Shown here: positions 16,556 through 24,912 of the stretch, piece by piece
Numbering within the stretch: the first letter of the stretch is position 1
Layout: the number at the start of each line of letters is the position of its first letter
NCBI GenBank assembly: GCA_913047775.1
Contig: CAJWUE010000008.1
Span: 1-38,080, forward strand
Direction of reading: 5' to 3'
DNA length: 38,080 bases
DNA from: GCA-002731945 sp913047775
GTDB taxonomy: Bacteria; Pseudomonadota; Alphaproteobacteria; MED-G09
Program-made: the position numbers and the translations under genes
The notes under the pieces: model-generated
Database searches by the model: none
Told to the model about the DNA's origin: nothing
What the model saw: only the letters and a program-made list of their open reading frames with translations

Positions 16556-17129
16556 ATAAAATTTGACCCAAGAAAAATAGTATTGCCATAACTACAACCA
16601 ATATCAAAGAAACAAATAAGAAATATCTTTTTATAAAATTTTCAGCCCTTTGGCCTATCTTCATACAAATTAACGAAACTAAATAAAATCTTAAACCACG
16701 AGAAAAAATACTGGCTATAAGGAAGATATGTATGGGTATTCCTAAGAAACCTGAAGATATTGTGGCAATCTTGTAGGGAACAGGTGTTATTCCTGAGACA
16801 AAAATAAACAAATATCCGTATTGTTCTAAAATTTCTTTAAATAAAGTAAATTGTTCACTCAAACCAAGAGAAATAATTAATCTAAATCCAATTTCTTCGA
16901 AAAAAAATAAACCTATTAAGTACCCAATTATACCTCCAAAAACAGAAAAAATAGTTGCTAAAAAAGCTATTTTGAATACTCTTTTTTGGTTGGCTAACAC
17001 CATTGGTATAATCAATGTGTCGGGAGGTATAGGAAAAAAAATACTTTCTGAAAAGGATACAATAGCTAAAGCCCATTCAGCACTTCTACTTTTCGCTAAT
17101 TTTAGAATTTTTCCGTGTAAATCTAACAT
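16545..17129 (-). CDS. YqaA-family VTT/DedA-like membrane protein
   Basis: A 194-residue polytopic protein with four to five membrane segments. The N-terminal SESIFFPIPPDTLIIPMVLA is the conserved proline-rich re-entrant segment of the VTT (DedA/SNARE-associated) fold, and FVSGITPVPYKIATISSG is the second. Family members are thought to scramble or transport lipid carriers in the inner membrane; the substrate of YqaA is not known to me. It begins 16 bases after the 3' end of tRNA-Leu and overlaps dsbB by 11 bases. Confidence 0.88.
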   Translation of the reverse strand: MLDLHGKILKLAKSRSAEWALAIVSFSESIFFPIPPDTLIIPMVLANQKRVFKIAFLATIFSVFGGIIGYLIGLFFFEEIGFRLIISLGLSEQFTLFKEILEQYGYLFIFVSGITPVPYKIATISSGFLGIPIHIFLIASIFSRGLRFYLVSLICMKIGQRAENFIKRYFLFVSLILVVVMAILFFLGQILYEN

Positions 17130-17145
17130 TAATTTATATTTTTAT

Positions 17146-17232
17146 TGGTGCGGGTGGGGAGACTCGAACTCCCACTCCGTTGCCGGAACCAGATTTTGAG
17201 TCTGGCGCGTCTACCGGTTCCGCCACACCCGC
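17146..17232 (-). tRNA. tRNA-Leu(CAA)
   Basis: An 87-base tRNA on the minus strand with the CCA end encoded (17146-17148). The acceptor stem GCGGGTG pairs with the CACCCGC preceding CCA. The anticodon stem CCAGA/TCTGG encloses loop CTCAAAA, giving anticodon CAA (reads UUG). A long variable arm with a short stem and the T-arm GTTCGAGTC mark a class II leucine tRNA. The yqaA gene starts only 16 bases downstream, so the tRNA is probably processed from a joint transcript. Confidence 0.97.
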
Positions 17233-17345
17233 TTTGATTTTAATCATTTAAGTATCTTCTACAGTAATAGAAAATTGAAATAATTCCTAATATTTGCTAA
17301 TTTCCTTTATATTGTATTTAATTTTTATAATATAAGGTAAAACAT

Positions 17346-18119
17346 ATGTTTAATGAGTTCTTAAACTTCTTTAAATACACATGGGAAAAAAGGATTAAAC
17401 CTTTTAAAGCTTTTAAGGCTTTGAGGGCTTTAAGTGCCAACAAAGAAGATACTGTTCAGGTTTTTCATATTATTGAGGCACTCAAAGGTCCAAAAAATAG
17501 ATATTTTAAAGATTTTAAGAAATCTAATGTAGGAAAAAGAATCTTAAAAGATCGGATTCATCTCATAGATATTTTAAAAAACAGAGACTATCTTGAAAAA
17601 CTTCCCAAGGATACTTTAGGATATAAATATTTCCAATTCGTATATGATGAAAATCTGACAGCAGATGAATTGGCGGAAGCTAGTGAGATATACCCAAGGG
17701 ATAAGAATACTAGTGATGAAGAACACCTGTTTAATAAGAGATTGAGGGACATGCATGATCTTTGGCACGTTACAACAGGATATGGACGAGACGCCTTAGG
17801 TGAATTGAGCCTTTTAGCTTTTACTTATGCACAAGGAAAGAATCGTGGCATCGGCGCCATTACTTTATACGGATATTGGCAAGTAGGAAGATTTTCGAAA
17901 AACAAAATGGATTTAAGAAAAGTCATTCGACAAGGGTATAGACTTGGTAAAGATGCTACATTTTGGGCTTTTGAGGATTGGGAAAAACTCCTTGAATTGC
18001 CTCTTTTAGAAGTTAGAGAGCAACTAAACAGCAAAAAGCCTTCCTTATATCAAGAAATTCTAAGAAAATATATTGCTTTAGAAGAAGATACAACGGAAGA
18101 ACAAACCGTAGCAGTTTAG
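17346..18119 (+). CDS. coq4: Ubiquinone biosynthesis protein Coq4
   Basis: A 257-residue Coq4-family protein. The metal-binding HDxxHx11E motif is present as His137-Asp138, His141 and Glu153 in the segment MHDLWHVTTGYGRDALGE. Coq4 is essential in the ubiquinone complex of mitochondria and alphaproteobacteria and has recently been linked to C1 decarboxylation/hydroxylation of the ring. The N-terminal ~30 residues are basic and may contact the membrane. AAGG lies 8 bases before the ATG. It leads a plus-strand run with the ArsC/Spx-like gene 10 bases downstream. Confidence 0.93.
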   Translation: MFNEFLNFFKYTWEKRIKPFKAFKALRALSANKEDTVQVFHIIEALKGPKNRYFKDFKKSNVGKRILKDRIHLIDILKNRDYLEKLPKDTLGYKYFQFVYDENLTADELAEASEIYPRDKNTSDEEHLFNKRLRDMHDLWHVTTGYGRDALGELSLLAFTYAQGKNRGIGAITLYGYWQVGRFSKNKMDLRKVIRQGYRLGKDATFWAFEDWEKLLELPLLEVREQLNSKKPSLYQEILRKYIALEEDTTEEQTVAV

Positions 18120-18129
18120 TCTAAATATT

Positions 18130-18483
18130 ATGATCAATGTATATGGCCTAAAAAATTGTGACCGTTGTCGAAAAACCCTTAATTGGCTTCTTTCCCAGAA
18201 TATAGAAAATAATTTTTTTGATCTTAATGAATTTCAATTAAAAAAAGATATAATAAAAAATTGGATTAATTGTCACGGTCCAGAAAAATTAGTCAACAAA
18301 AAGAGCAAGACTTGGCGCGAGATTAAGAATGAATTAAGTGATAATTTTGAGGTTGAAACCATTGAAATAATAATTAAATTTCCAAAAATTTTAAAGCGAC
18401 CATTGTGGGAACTTAATGGGAGGTCGGATGATAGTTTGCCTCCCGGTTTTGAGAAAACGCATCAAGAATTTCTTCTTGGTTAA
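18130..18483 (+). CDS. ArsC/Spx/YffB-family thioredoxin-fold protein
   Basis: A 117-residue ArsC-superfamily protein: beta strand INVYGLKNC with the key Cys10, followed by DRCRKTLNWL (a CxxC pair, Cys10/Cys13), and then the FDLNEFQL, W and KLVNKKSKTW segments usual for this fold. The C-terminal stretch KFPKILKRPLWE matches the conserved p-I-K-R-P segment. Such proteins are arsenate-reductase-like but many (YffB) use glutathione with unknown substrates. No ars genes are nearby, so an arsenic role is not supported. It lies 10 bases after coq4 and 12 bases before an acyl-CoA ligase gene. Confidence 0.85.
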   Translation: MINVYGLKNCDRCRKTLNWLLSQNIENNFFDLNEFQLKKDIIKNWINCHGPEKLVNKKSKTWREIKNELSDNFEVETIEIIIKFPKILKRPLWELNGRSDDSLPPGFEKTHQEFLLG

Positions 18484-18495
18484 AAAAGGTTTTTT

Positions 18496-20274
18496 ATGCT
18501 AAAAAAATTAAGAAGCGAAATAATATATTTATTAGCCCTAAGAAAAATTATACCCCGATTAAAGAGAGTTAACGAAGTTGAGGACGAAATCTTTCCTAAA
18601 CAAATTGCTGAGCATGCAAAAAAAACCCCTAAGCATATTGCGGTTTACTTTGAAGATGAAGAAGTCACTTATCAGCAATTGATTTCTAGAGCCAATCAAT
18701 ACTCTCATTGGTTTCTTGAAAATGGTCTAAAACGAGGTGATGTTGTTGCTCTTTTGATGGAGAATAGACCAGAATTTTTAATTGTCTGGATAGGGATTAC
18801 ACAAATAGGTGGAACTGTAGCTTTAATTAACACAAACTTAAAAGGACATCCGCTAGACCATTCCTTAAGTATTTCTTCAGCTAAACATATTATTATTGGC
18901 GAGGAAATGGTTAACAATTTTCATTCGGCTAGTGATGTTATAAGAGAAAATCTTCAAGTTTGGGTAGAGGGTAAAAAAGTTTTTTCGGATTATAATAACC
19001 TTAAAGATACAGTTTTGAATAATCCTAAAAATTTTCCCAATCTTGATTATGAGGTGACAAATAATGATGTAGCGCTTTATATTTATACCTCTGGAACAAC
19101 GGGTGATCCCAAGGCAGCTTCAATCTCACATAAAAGACTCCGCCTAATGCCTATGACCTTCATTGCAGCAATATCACCAAAAAAAAGCGACAAGATTTAT
19201 AACGTATTACCTCTTTATCACTCAGCAGGAGGGGTAGTCGCTGTGGGCATGGCCCTAACAACTGGGGCATCTTTGGTTTTACGTAGAAAATTTTCAGTGA
19301 AAGAGTTTTGGGAGGATGTTAACCGTTACAAAGTGACTATATTTCAATATATAGGTGAATTATGTAGGTATCTTCTAAATGCACCCCACAATGAATATGA
19401 AAAATCTCATAATTTGAGAATGGCGGCAGGAAACGGTTTGCGGCCAGATATTTGGGATTCATTTAAAAAGAGATTCGGAATAAAAAAAATCGTGGAATTT
19501 TATGGGGCCACGGAAGGAACCTTTTCATTGATTAATTTTGATGGAAAGACAGGCGCTATTGGAAGAATACCTAATTATATGAAGTCTACAATGAACGTAG
19601 AAATAGTAAAATTTGATATTGAGAGAGGAGAGCCAATAAGGAACAAGCATGGCTATTGCATTCTCTGTGAATATGGCGAGCCTGGTGAAGCCCTTGGCAA
19701 AATTGATTTGGATGCAGGAGGATTCGATGGTTATGTTGATAAGCAAGCTACAGAAAAGAAGATCCTGCGAAATGTTTTTGAGGAAGGTGATCAGTGGTTT
19801 CAATCTGGAGATTTACTTAGCACTGATAAAGACGGTTATTTTTACTTTGTAGATAGAATTGGCGATACATTCAGGTGGAAAGGAGAAAATGTTGCCACTT
19901 CAGAAGTAGCTTTTGCCTTTTCAGATATTAAAGGCATAAAAGAGGCGAATGTTTACGGCGTCTCAATTCCTGGAAACGATGGCAAAGCAGGAATGGCAGC
20001 ATTGGTTATAGATGAAGATATTGATTTGAAAGATCTATATTTTGATTTAAGCAAATCATTACCTTCTTACGCTGTACCATTAATGTTAAGAATTAAAAAG
20101 GAAATCGAGATAACTGGAACCTTTAAGCACAGGAAAGTGGAGCTTGTAAGAGAGGGTTACGACCCATCTAAAGTTTCTGACCGTATTTATATTATCGATA
20201 ATCAAAATAAAACATATACAGATTTGAACGATGAGATCTTTGAAAAGATAAAAAGTGAAAAAGTTAAGTTTTAG
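18496..20274 (+). CDS. FATP/ACSVL-type long-chain acyl-CoA synthetase
   Basis: A 592-residue AMP-forming ligase that activates fatty (probably long or very long chain) acids to acyl-CoA. The P-loop YTSGTTGDPKAA is at 197-208, LPLYHSAGG and the adenine-binding FYGATEGT follow, and GDLLSTDKDGYFYFVDRIGDTFRWKGENV is split by the hinge motif. The IGDTFRWKGENVAT variant and the AAGNGLRPD segment are typical of the fatty-acid transport protein/very-long-chain synthetase branch rather than FadD. An amphipathic basic N-terminus may attach it to the membrane. AAAAGG precedes the ATG. A second, unrelated-branch ligase follows 63 bases downstream. Confidence 0.88.
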   Translation: MLKKLRSEIIYLLALRKIIPRLKRVNEVEDEIFPKQIAEHAKKTPKHIAVYFEDEEVTYQQLISRANQYSHWFLENGLKRGDVVALLMENRPEFLIVWIGITQIGGTVALINTNLKGHPLDHSLSISSAKHIIIGEEMVNNFHSASDVIRENLQVWVEGKKVFSDYNNLKDTVLNNPKNFPNLDYEVTNNDVALYIYTSGTTGDPKAASISHKRLRLMPMTFIAAISPKKSDKIYNVLPLYHSAGGVVAVGMALTTGASLVLRRKFSVKEFWEDVNRYKVTIFQYIGELCRYLLNAPHNEYEKSHNLRMAAGNGLRPDIWDSFKKRFGIKKIVEFYGATEGTFSLINFDGKTGAIGRIPNYMKSTMNVEIVKFDIERGEPIRNKHGYCILCEYGEPGEALGKIDLDAGGFDGYVDKQATEKKILRNVFEEGDQWFQSGDLLSTDKDGYFYFVDRIGDTFRWKGENVATSEVAFAFSDIKGIKEANVYGVSIPGNDGKAGMAALVIDEDIDLKDLYFDLSKSLPSYAVPLMLRIKKEIEITGTFKHRKVELVREGYDPSKVSDRIYIIDNQNKTYTDLNDEIFEKIKSEKVKF

Positions 20275-20337
20275 CTTTGTTGACCTATTTAATTGAGTGT
20301 TTATGATTTAACTGTAAATTTTTTTCAGGAGAGAATA

Positions 20338-21906
20338 ATGAGCAGATTACCTTCGAAAGAATCATTGGTTGATATCTTTAGGTTGCGGGCAAAAGAAACA
20401 CCTGACCTAGTGGTTAGTAAATTTCAAGGTCGTGAGTTTACCTATAGGGAATATGATCAGAATGCTAATAAGGTTGCAATGGGCATAATTAAAGAAGGAT
20501 GTATGCCAAATTCTAGAGTTGCTTTCCTTGCAAAGAACTCAGATTATTTCTTTGAATTCTTATACGGAACGATGAAATCGAGAACAGTTACAGTGGGTGT
20601 AAACTGGAGGTTAGCTCCACCAGAGGTTTCTTATGTACTCAATGACTCTAAAAGCGAAATTTTATTCGTGGGTCCAGAATTTTATGATTTGGTAGAACAA
20701 ATAAAAGATGAAATACCCACTCTCAAAAAAATTATCACTATGGGAGAATCCAAAAATTCCTGGATAGATTATATCTCCTGGAGGGATAGTCAAAAGGCTG
20801 AAGATCCAGAAATGGAATCTCACCTTCAAGACGATGTAATACAATTATACACCTCAGGTACGACAGGCCATCCCAAGGGAGTTCAAATTACAAACGAAAA
20901 TTATATTGATGCAATTTCCATTATTGATGAGACATGGGGTAAAGAGTGGCATGAAGGTTCAGTCAATTTAGTCTGTTCACCTGTTTTTCATATAGCTGGA
21001 GCTAATATGGGCGTTATGGGTATCGTATTTGGATGCAAAAACATAATAATTCCAGAGGTTGATCCAGAGCTTATCCTTAGTCTAATAGAAACAGAAAAAA
21101 TTGAACTTGCTTTGCTGGTTCCCGCTATTATTTTATTTCTTCTTCAGCACCCGAATTGCGATAAGACGGATTTTTCTTCTATGCGACAAGTTATATATGG
21201 AGCATCCCCTATTGCTGAAGATACCCTTGTCAAGGCTATAGATGTTATGGGATGTGATTTTTGGCAAGTTTATGGCCTTACTGAGACGACAGGTTTGGGT
21301 ACAACAATGGATCCTAAAGATCACGCTCCTGAAAAGGGAAAACTACGTTCATGTGGAAAGCCTTACCCGCGAGTTGAGGTAAAAGTCGTAGATCAAGATA
21401 ATAATGAGCTTCCCGTTGGTGAGGTCGGGGAAATTATTATAAAGGGTAAATGTATAATGAAAGGCTATTGGAATAATCCCGAAGCGAATGCAGAATCTAT
21501 TGTAAATGATTGGTTTTATACGGGAGATGCTGGTTATTTTGACGAAGAAGGTTTCCTCTATATTCATGATAGAGTTAAGGATATGATTGTTTCAGGCGGT
21601 GAAAATATTTATCCGGCGGAGGTGGAGAACGCTCTTATGGCCCATCCTGAAATATCTGATGCAGCAGTAATAGGTGTTCCTGACGAAAAATGGGGAGAAG
21701 CTGTAAAAGGTGTAATTGTTCTTGATGTAAGTTCAAATCTTTCTGATGAAGATATTATTGGTTTCACTAGAACCAAGATTGCAGGGTATAAGTGCCCAAA
21801 ATCTATAGACTTTATTGAAGAATTACCGAGAAATCCTGGGGGAAAGATTCTAAGAAGAGAGTTACGCGATCCTTATTGGACAGGAAAAGATAGAAACGTT
21901 TCTTAA
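20338..21906 (+). CDS. AMP-forming acyl-CoA ligase (FadD-like)
   Basis: A 522-residue acyl-CoA synthetase. The P-loop YTSGTTGHPK is at 171-180, YGLTETTG is the adenine motif, YTGDAGYFDEEGFLYIHDR and KDMIVSGGENIYPAEVE form the hinge region, and the catalytic Lys is in NPGGKILRREL. The start at 20338 is preferred over one at 20293 because CAGGAGAG lies 10 bases upstream of it. The likely substrate is a medium or long chain fatty acid, but aromatic or branched acids are possible. It is 7 bases from the following hydrolase gene, in one transcription unit. Confidence 0.9.
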   Translation: MSRLPSKESLVDIFRLRAKETPDLVVSKFQGREFTYREYDQNANKVAMGIIKEGCMPNSRVAFLAKNSDYFFEFLYGTMKSRTVTVGVNWRLAPPEVSYVLNDSKSEILFVGPEFYDLVEQIKDEIPTLKKIITMGESKNSWIDYISWRDSQKAEDPEMESHLQDDVIQLYTSGTTGHPKGVQITNENYIDAISIIDETWGKEWHEGSVNLVCSPVFHIAGANMGVMGIVFGCKNIIIPEVDPELILSLIETEKIELALLVPAIILFLLQHPNCDKTDFSSMRQVIYGASPIAEDTLVKAIDVMGCDFWQVYGLTETTGLGTTMDPKDHAPEKGKLRSCGKPYPRVEVKVVDQDNNELPVGEVGEIIIKGKCIMKGYWNNPEANAESIVNDWFYTGDAGYFDEEGFLYIHDRVKDMIVSGGENIYPAEVENALMAHPEISDAAVIGVPDEKWGEAVKGVIVLDVSSNLSDEDIIGFTRTKIAGYKCPKSIDFIEELPRNPGGKILRRELRDPYWTGKDRNVS

Positions 21907-21913
21907 TTAAATT

Positions 21914-22819
21914 ATGAGAATCATTGCAAATAGCATTGAGATTGAAGTTGAGGATTTCGGACCGAAAAATGGCATCCCTTTGCTCATGATAAACGGATTC
22001 GGATCTCAATTAATCAATTGGTCACTTGAATTTATAGACAAATTTTTGGAAAAAGACATAAGAGTAATAATTTTTGATAATCGAGATGTAGGTTTAAGTC
22101 ATAAATTCTCTGGCCATAAGATTTCTAATATGAGGGATATATGGAAATATTCATTTTCAAGTAATACAGATTCAAAAATCACAAAGAAACCAACCGTTCC
22201 TTACACGCTTAATGATATGGCAGCGGATGCAGAAAGTGTCTTGAAAGTTCTAGATATTCGAAGTGCCCATGTTTTGGGAACATCGATGGGAGGTATGATA
22301 GCACAATTGTTTGCATATAATTATCCGGAGATTTGCCGTAGTCTTACTTCTATGATGTCTACAAGTAATAATCCAGATCTCCCAAGAATATCAAAGAAGG
22401 TAAGAGAGGGATTAACAGGTTCTCCAAAGAATAATGATATTTCATCAATCATAAACTATAATATGGAAACTAGAAAATTATGGTCTTCTCCTAAATTTTC
22501 GACACCTGAAAAAAAACTTCTAGAAAATTATACCGCATCTTATGAAAGAATGTTTTATCCCGAGGGACAAACAAGACAATACGCAGCTATTGGTCATGAC
22601 GGAAGCCGAGTTGAAAGACTTAAAAAAATCATTTCGCCTACTCTTGTATTGCATGGTGACTCGGATAATCTTGTTCCTGTCGAAGGCGGAATTGATACTG
22701 CAAAATTGATCCCAAATGCAAGACTCGAGATTCTTGAAGGTTGGGGGCACGATTTACCCCCAGGTGTGTTTGATTGGGTTTCTTCAAAAATTTGTGAACA
22801 TATTTTTTCTAATGAATGA
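21914..22819 (+). CDS. Alpha/beta-fold hydrolase
   Basis: A 301-residue serine hydrolase. Oxyanion-hole region INGFGSQL (26-33), DNRDVGLS (55-62), nucleophile elbow GTSMGG with Ser124, acid Asp in HGDSDNLVP, and catalytic His in GWGHDLPPG. The pattern resembles esterases/thioesterase-like enzymes of the epoxide-hydrolase/DhaA branch. The substrate is unknown; the location right after two acyl-CoA ligases suggests it releases or processes an acyl ester that feeds them (inference). It is convergent with the glycosyltransferase gene, with 4 bases between stops. Confidence 0.88.
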   Translation: MRIIANSIEIEVEDFGPKNGIPLLMINGFGSQLINWSLEFIDKFLEKDIRVIIFDNRDVGLSHKFSGHKISNMRDIWKYSFSSNTDSKITKKPTVPYTLNDMAADAESVLKVLDIRSAHVLGTSMGGMIAQLFAYNYPEICRSLTSMMSTSNNPDLPRISKKVREGLTGSPKNNDISSIINYNMETRKLWSSPKFSTPEKKLLENYTASYERMFYPEGQTRQYAAIGHDGSRVERLKKIISPTLVLHGDSDNLVPVEGGIDTAKLIPNARLEILEGWGHDLPPGVFDWVSSKICEHIFSNE

Positions 22820-22823
22820 TAAT

Positions 22824-23582
22824 TTAATTTTTTTTAAAGAGTACAAATATTCTCTTCCATCGGAAGTACGATAAGATGCCAGCTGTAATTAAACCTGAAA
22901 AGGCGCCGGTAAAATGCCTTCTTATTATATAGTATTTAAAAAAAGCGAAGGGTAACTCGGTAAACAATCTAATAAAAAGAAGAAATTTATTTTTTCCCTT
23001 AAGAGTTAAGGATTGAAGCATAATATAATTATTTTCCTTTTCAATAAGATGTTTGATGGACCTTACCGAATTATGAAAAACAGGTTTTTTTAAATTTTTA
23101 ACTTGATGTTGTGCAACTTGGACGGAATCATGCACTGGCGAGTCTGAGAAACGACCGTAATTCTTATTATACAATCTTACACATTTATGATGTGCTGATA
23201 ATAATCTTGGTCGTGACCAATTGGGATAAATGGGTACAACCTTTAAAGAATAAAAGTGAAATTTTGGTTGGTAGTCTTGAAAAATTTCATATATTTCATT
23301 TTTAATGTCATCTGATAAATGCTCGTCTGCGTCCAGATTTAAAATCCAATTGTTATTGCAACATTCTTCCCCAAACCTTTTCTGCGGACCATAACCCTTC
23401 CAATCATTGAAGAAAACTTTTGCCCCTAATTCTTCGGCAATTTTTGGAGTTCCATCAGATGATCCTGAATCCACTACTATAATCTCTTCAACGAGATCTG
23501 AAACGGACCTAATGGTTTTTCCTATCCTATCCGACTCATTTTCAGCAATAATAAAACACGATATTGGCAATGGCTTATTCAT
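22824..23582 (-). CDS. Family 2 glycosyltransferase, WaaE/KdtX-like
   Basis: A 252-residue GT-A fold enzyme. ISCFIIAENESDRIGKT, VDSGSSDGT and the metal-binding LNLDADEHLS (DxD-like) are clear, and WKGYGPQKRFG plus RLYNKNYGRFSDSPVHDS match the LPS-core beta-1,4-glucosyltransferase WaaE/KdtX group. C-terminal hydrophobic and basic residues suggest peripheral membrane attachment. It should add a sugar to the lipopolysaccharide inner core. It is a lone minus-strand gene between the acyl-CoA ligase run and a CoA-transferase; the 64-base gap to the latter is a divergent promoter region. Confidence 0.87.
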   Translation of the reverse strand: MNKPLPISCFIIAENESDRIGKTIRSVSDLVEEIIVVDSGSSDGTPKIAEELGAKVFFNDWKGYGPQKRFGEECCNNNWILNLDADEHLSDDIKNEIYEIFQDYQPKFHFYSLKVVPIYPNWSRPRLLSAHHKCVRLYNKNYGRFSDSPVHDSVQVAQHQVKNLKKPVFHNSVRSIKHLIEKENNYIMLQSLTLKGKNKFLLFIRLFTELPFAFFKYYIIRRHFTGAFSGLITAGILSYFRWKRIFVLFKKN

Positions 23583-23646
23583 TGTTATTACTATAAATTA
23601 AATTCTCTAATATAACATATAACAATTATTTGGGAGACAATCCCTT

Positions 23647-24807
23647 TTGACAGGACCTTTGGACGGGATAAAGATAGTTGATTTAACCAGTATGATCTCT
23701 GGTCCGGTTGCAACTATGCTTTTGGCTGATCAAGGAGCTGAGGTTATAAAAGTCGAACCAAAGAATGGAGACATAGTTAGACATGTTGGTTTTGGTGATA
23801 AAGGATTGACTGGAACGTTTCTAACAGTAAATCGAGGAAAAAAATCAATTAATCTGGATCTTAAGAGCGAAAGCGGAAAAGAGGTGTTGAAAAAAATAAT
23901 AATTACTGCGGATTGCTTTATTCAAAATTTTAGACCAGGGGCCATTGAAAGAATGGGTTTCGGTGAAGAAGAAGTAAGGAAGATTAAAGAAGATATAGTC
24001 TATGTTTCAATATCAGGATTTGGGGAGGAAGGTCCGTACTCAAAAAAAAGAGTATATGATCCAGTTATACAGGCCTTGTCTGGATTAGCGTCTATTCAAT
24101 CGGATCGCGAGACTGGCCGACCTAGGATGGTTAGGACGATTGTACCTGATAAAGTTACGGCCCTTACTGCCGCACAGGCTATAACAGCTGCGCTTTTAGC
24201 TAAAGAAAGAAAAGGAATAGGTCAACATGTCCGCCTTTCAATGTTGGATTCAATGATTAATTTTCTATGGCCGGAGGGATTGGTACATTTGACATTCAAT
24301 AGAGAGGAAAAATTTTCTCCAGATAAGAAATTATCCCAAGATTTGGTTTATGAAACAAAAGATAACTACATAACTGTTGGTGCAGTAGCGGATTCAGAGT
24401 GGGAAGGTTTATGTATTTCGCTAGATAAAGAAGAGTGGATAAGTGACGAAAGATTTGATACACCAACAAAAAGAGTGGTTAATGCACCAGAAAGATTTCA
24501 TGAAACTCAAAAAGTTCTGAGAAATAAGTCGGCAGAAGAATGGCTTGAGATTTTTGATCTTCATGATGTGCCATGCGCACCTGTTTTAGAAAGGTCAGCC
24601 CTTCTGGAACACGAACAAATAATTGTGAATGAAATAATTGAAGAATACAATCACCCAACTTCCGGCATAATACGACAGGCCAGACCTGCCGCAAAATTTT
24701 CTAAAACGGAAGCTAAAATACAATCTCCCGCACCTCTTTTAGGTGAGCATAAGAGAGAAATTCTATTGGATATAGGTATGAGCGAGAAGGAAATCTCAGA
24801 GTTATGA
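23647..24807 (+). CDS. Class III CoA-transferase (CaiB/BaiF family)
   Basis: A 386-residue family III CoA-transferase. Start is TTG at 23647, preceded by GGGAG (10 bases spacing); the protein MTGPLDGIKIVDLTSMISGP is the standard family opening, and no ATG precedes it in frame. ADQGAEVIKVEPKNGD and NRGKKSINLDLKS bind CoA, and Asp168 in VPDKVTA is the catalytic aspartate. Substrates range over carnitine, oxalate, mesaconate, bile acids and branched acids; none can be assigned. The nearby ligases suggest an acyl-CoA catabolic context. Confidence 0.9.
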   Translation: MTGPLDGIKIVDLTSMISGPVATMLLADQGAEVIKVEPKNGDIVRHVGFGDKGLTGTFLTVNRGKKSINLDLKSESGKEVLKKIIITADCFIQNFRPGAIERMGFGEEEVRKIKEDIVYVSISGFGEEGPYSKKRVYDPVIQALSGLASIQSDRETGRPRMVRTIVPDKVTALTAAQAITAALLAKERKGIGQHVRLSMLDSMINFLWPEGLVHLTFNREEKFSPDKKLSQDLVYETKDNYITVGAVADSEWEGLCISLDKEEWISDERFDTPTKRVVNAPERFHETQKVLRNKSAEEWLEIFDLHDVPCAPVLERSALLEHEQIIVNEIIEEYNHPTSGIIRQARPAAKFSKTEAKIQSPAPLLGEHKREILLDIGMSEKEISEL

Positions 24808-24912
24808 TAATGTATATGAATTATTCTTATTATTTATATGGATTTTATTATTTCTTTACATTTAAATAAATTAACTAATGTTTTAATTTGCTTTTCGTTG
24901 GGGGATTTGATT

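Noticed and set aside
17326..17331. TATAAT as a coq4 promoter -10
   Set aside because: It is only 15 bases from the ATG, overlaps the ribosome site, and has no convincing -35 box at correct spacing.
18130..18483. Arsenate reductase of an ars operon
   Set aside because: No arsB, arsR or ars-type neighbours; ArsC-fold proteins of the YffB type are common and have other roles.
20293..20337. Earlier start for the second acyl-CoA ligase
   Set aside because: The later ATG follows CAGGAGAG and gives a normal family N-terminus.
24838..24912. Earlier ATG for the quinohemoprotein
   Set aside because: Adds 25 residues before a clean signal peptide; region looks like an AT-rich promoter.
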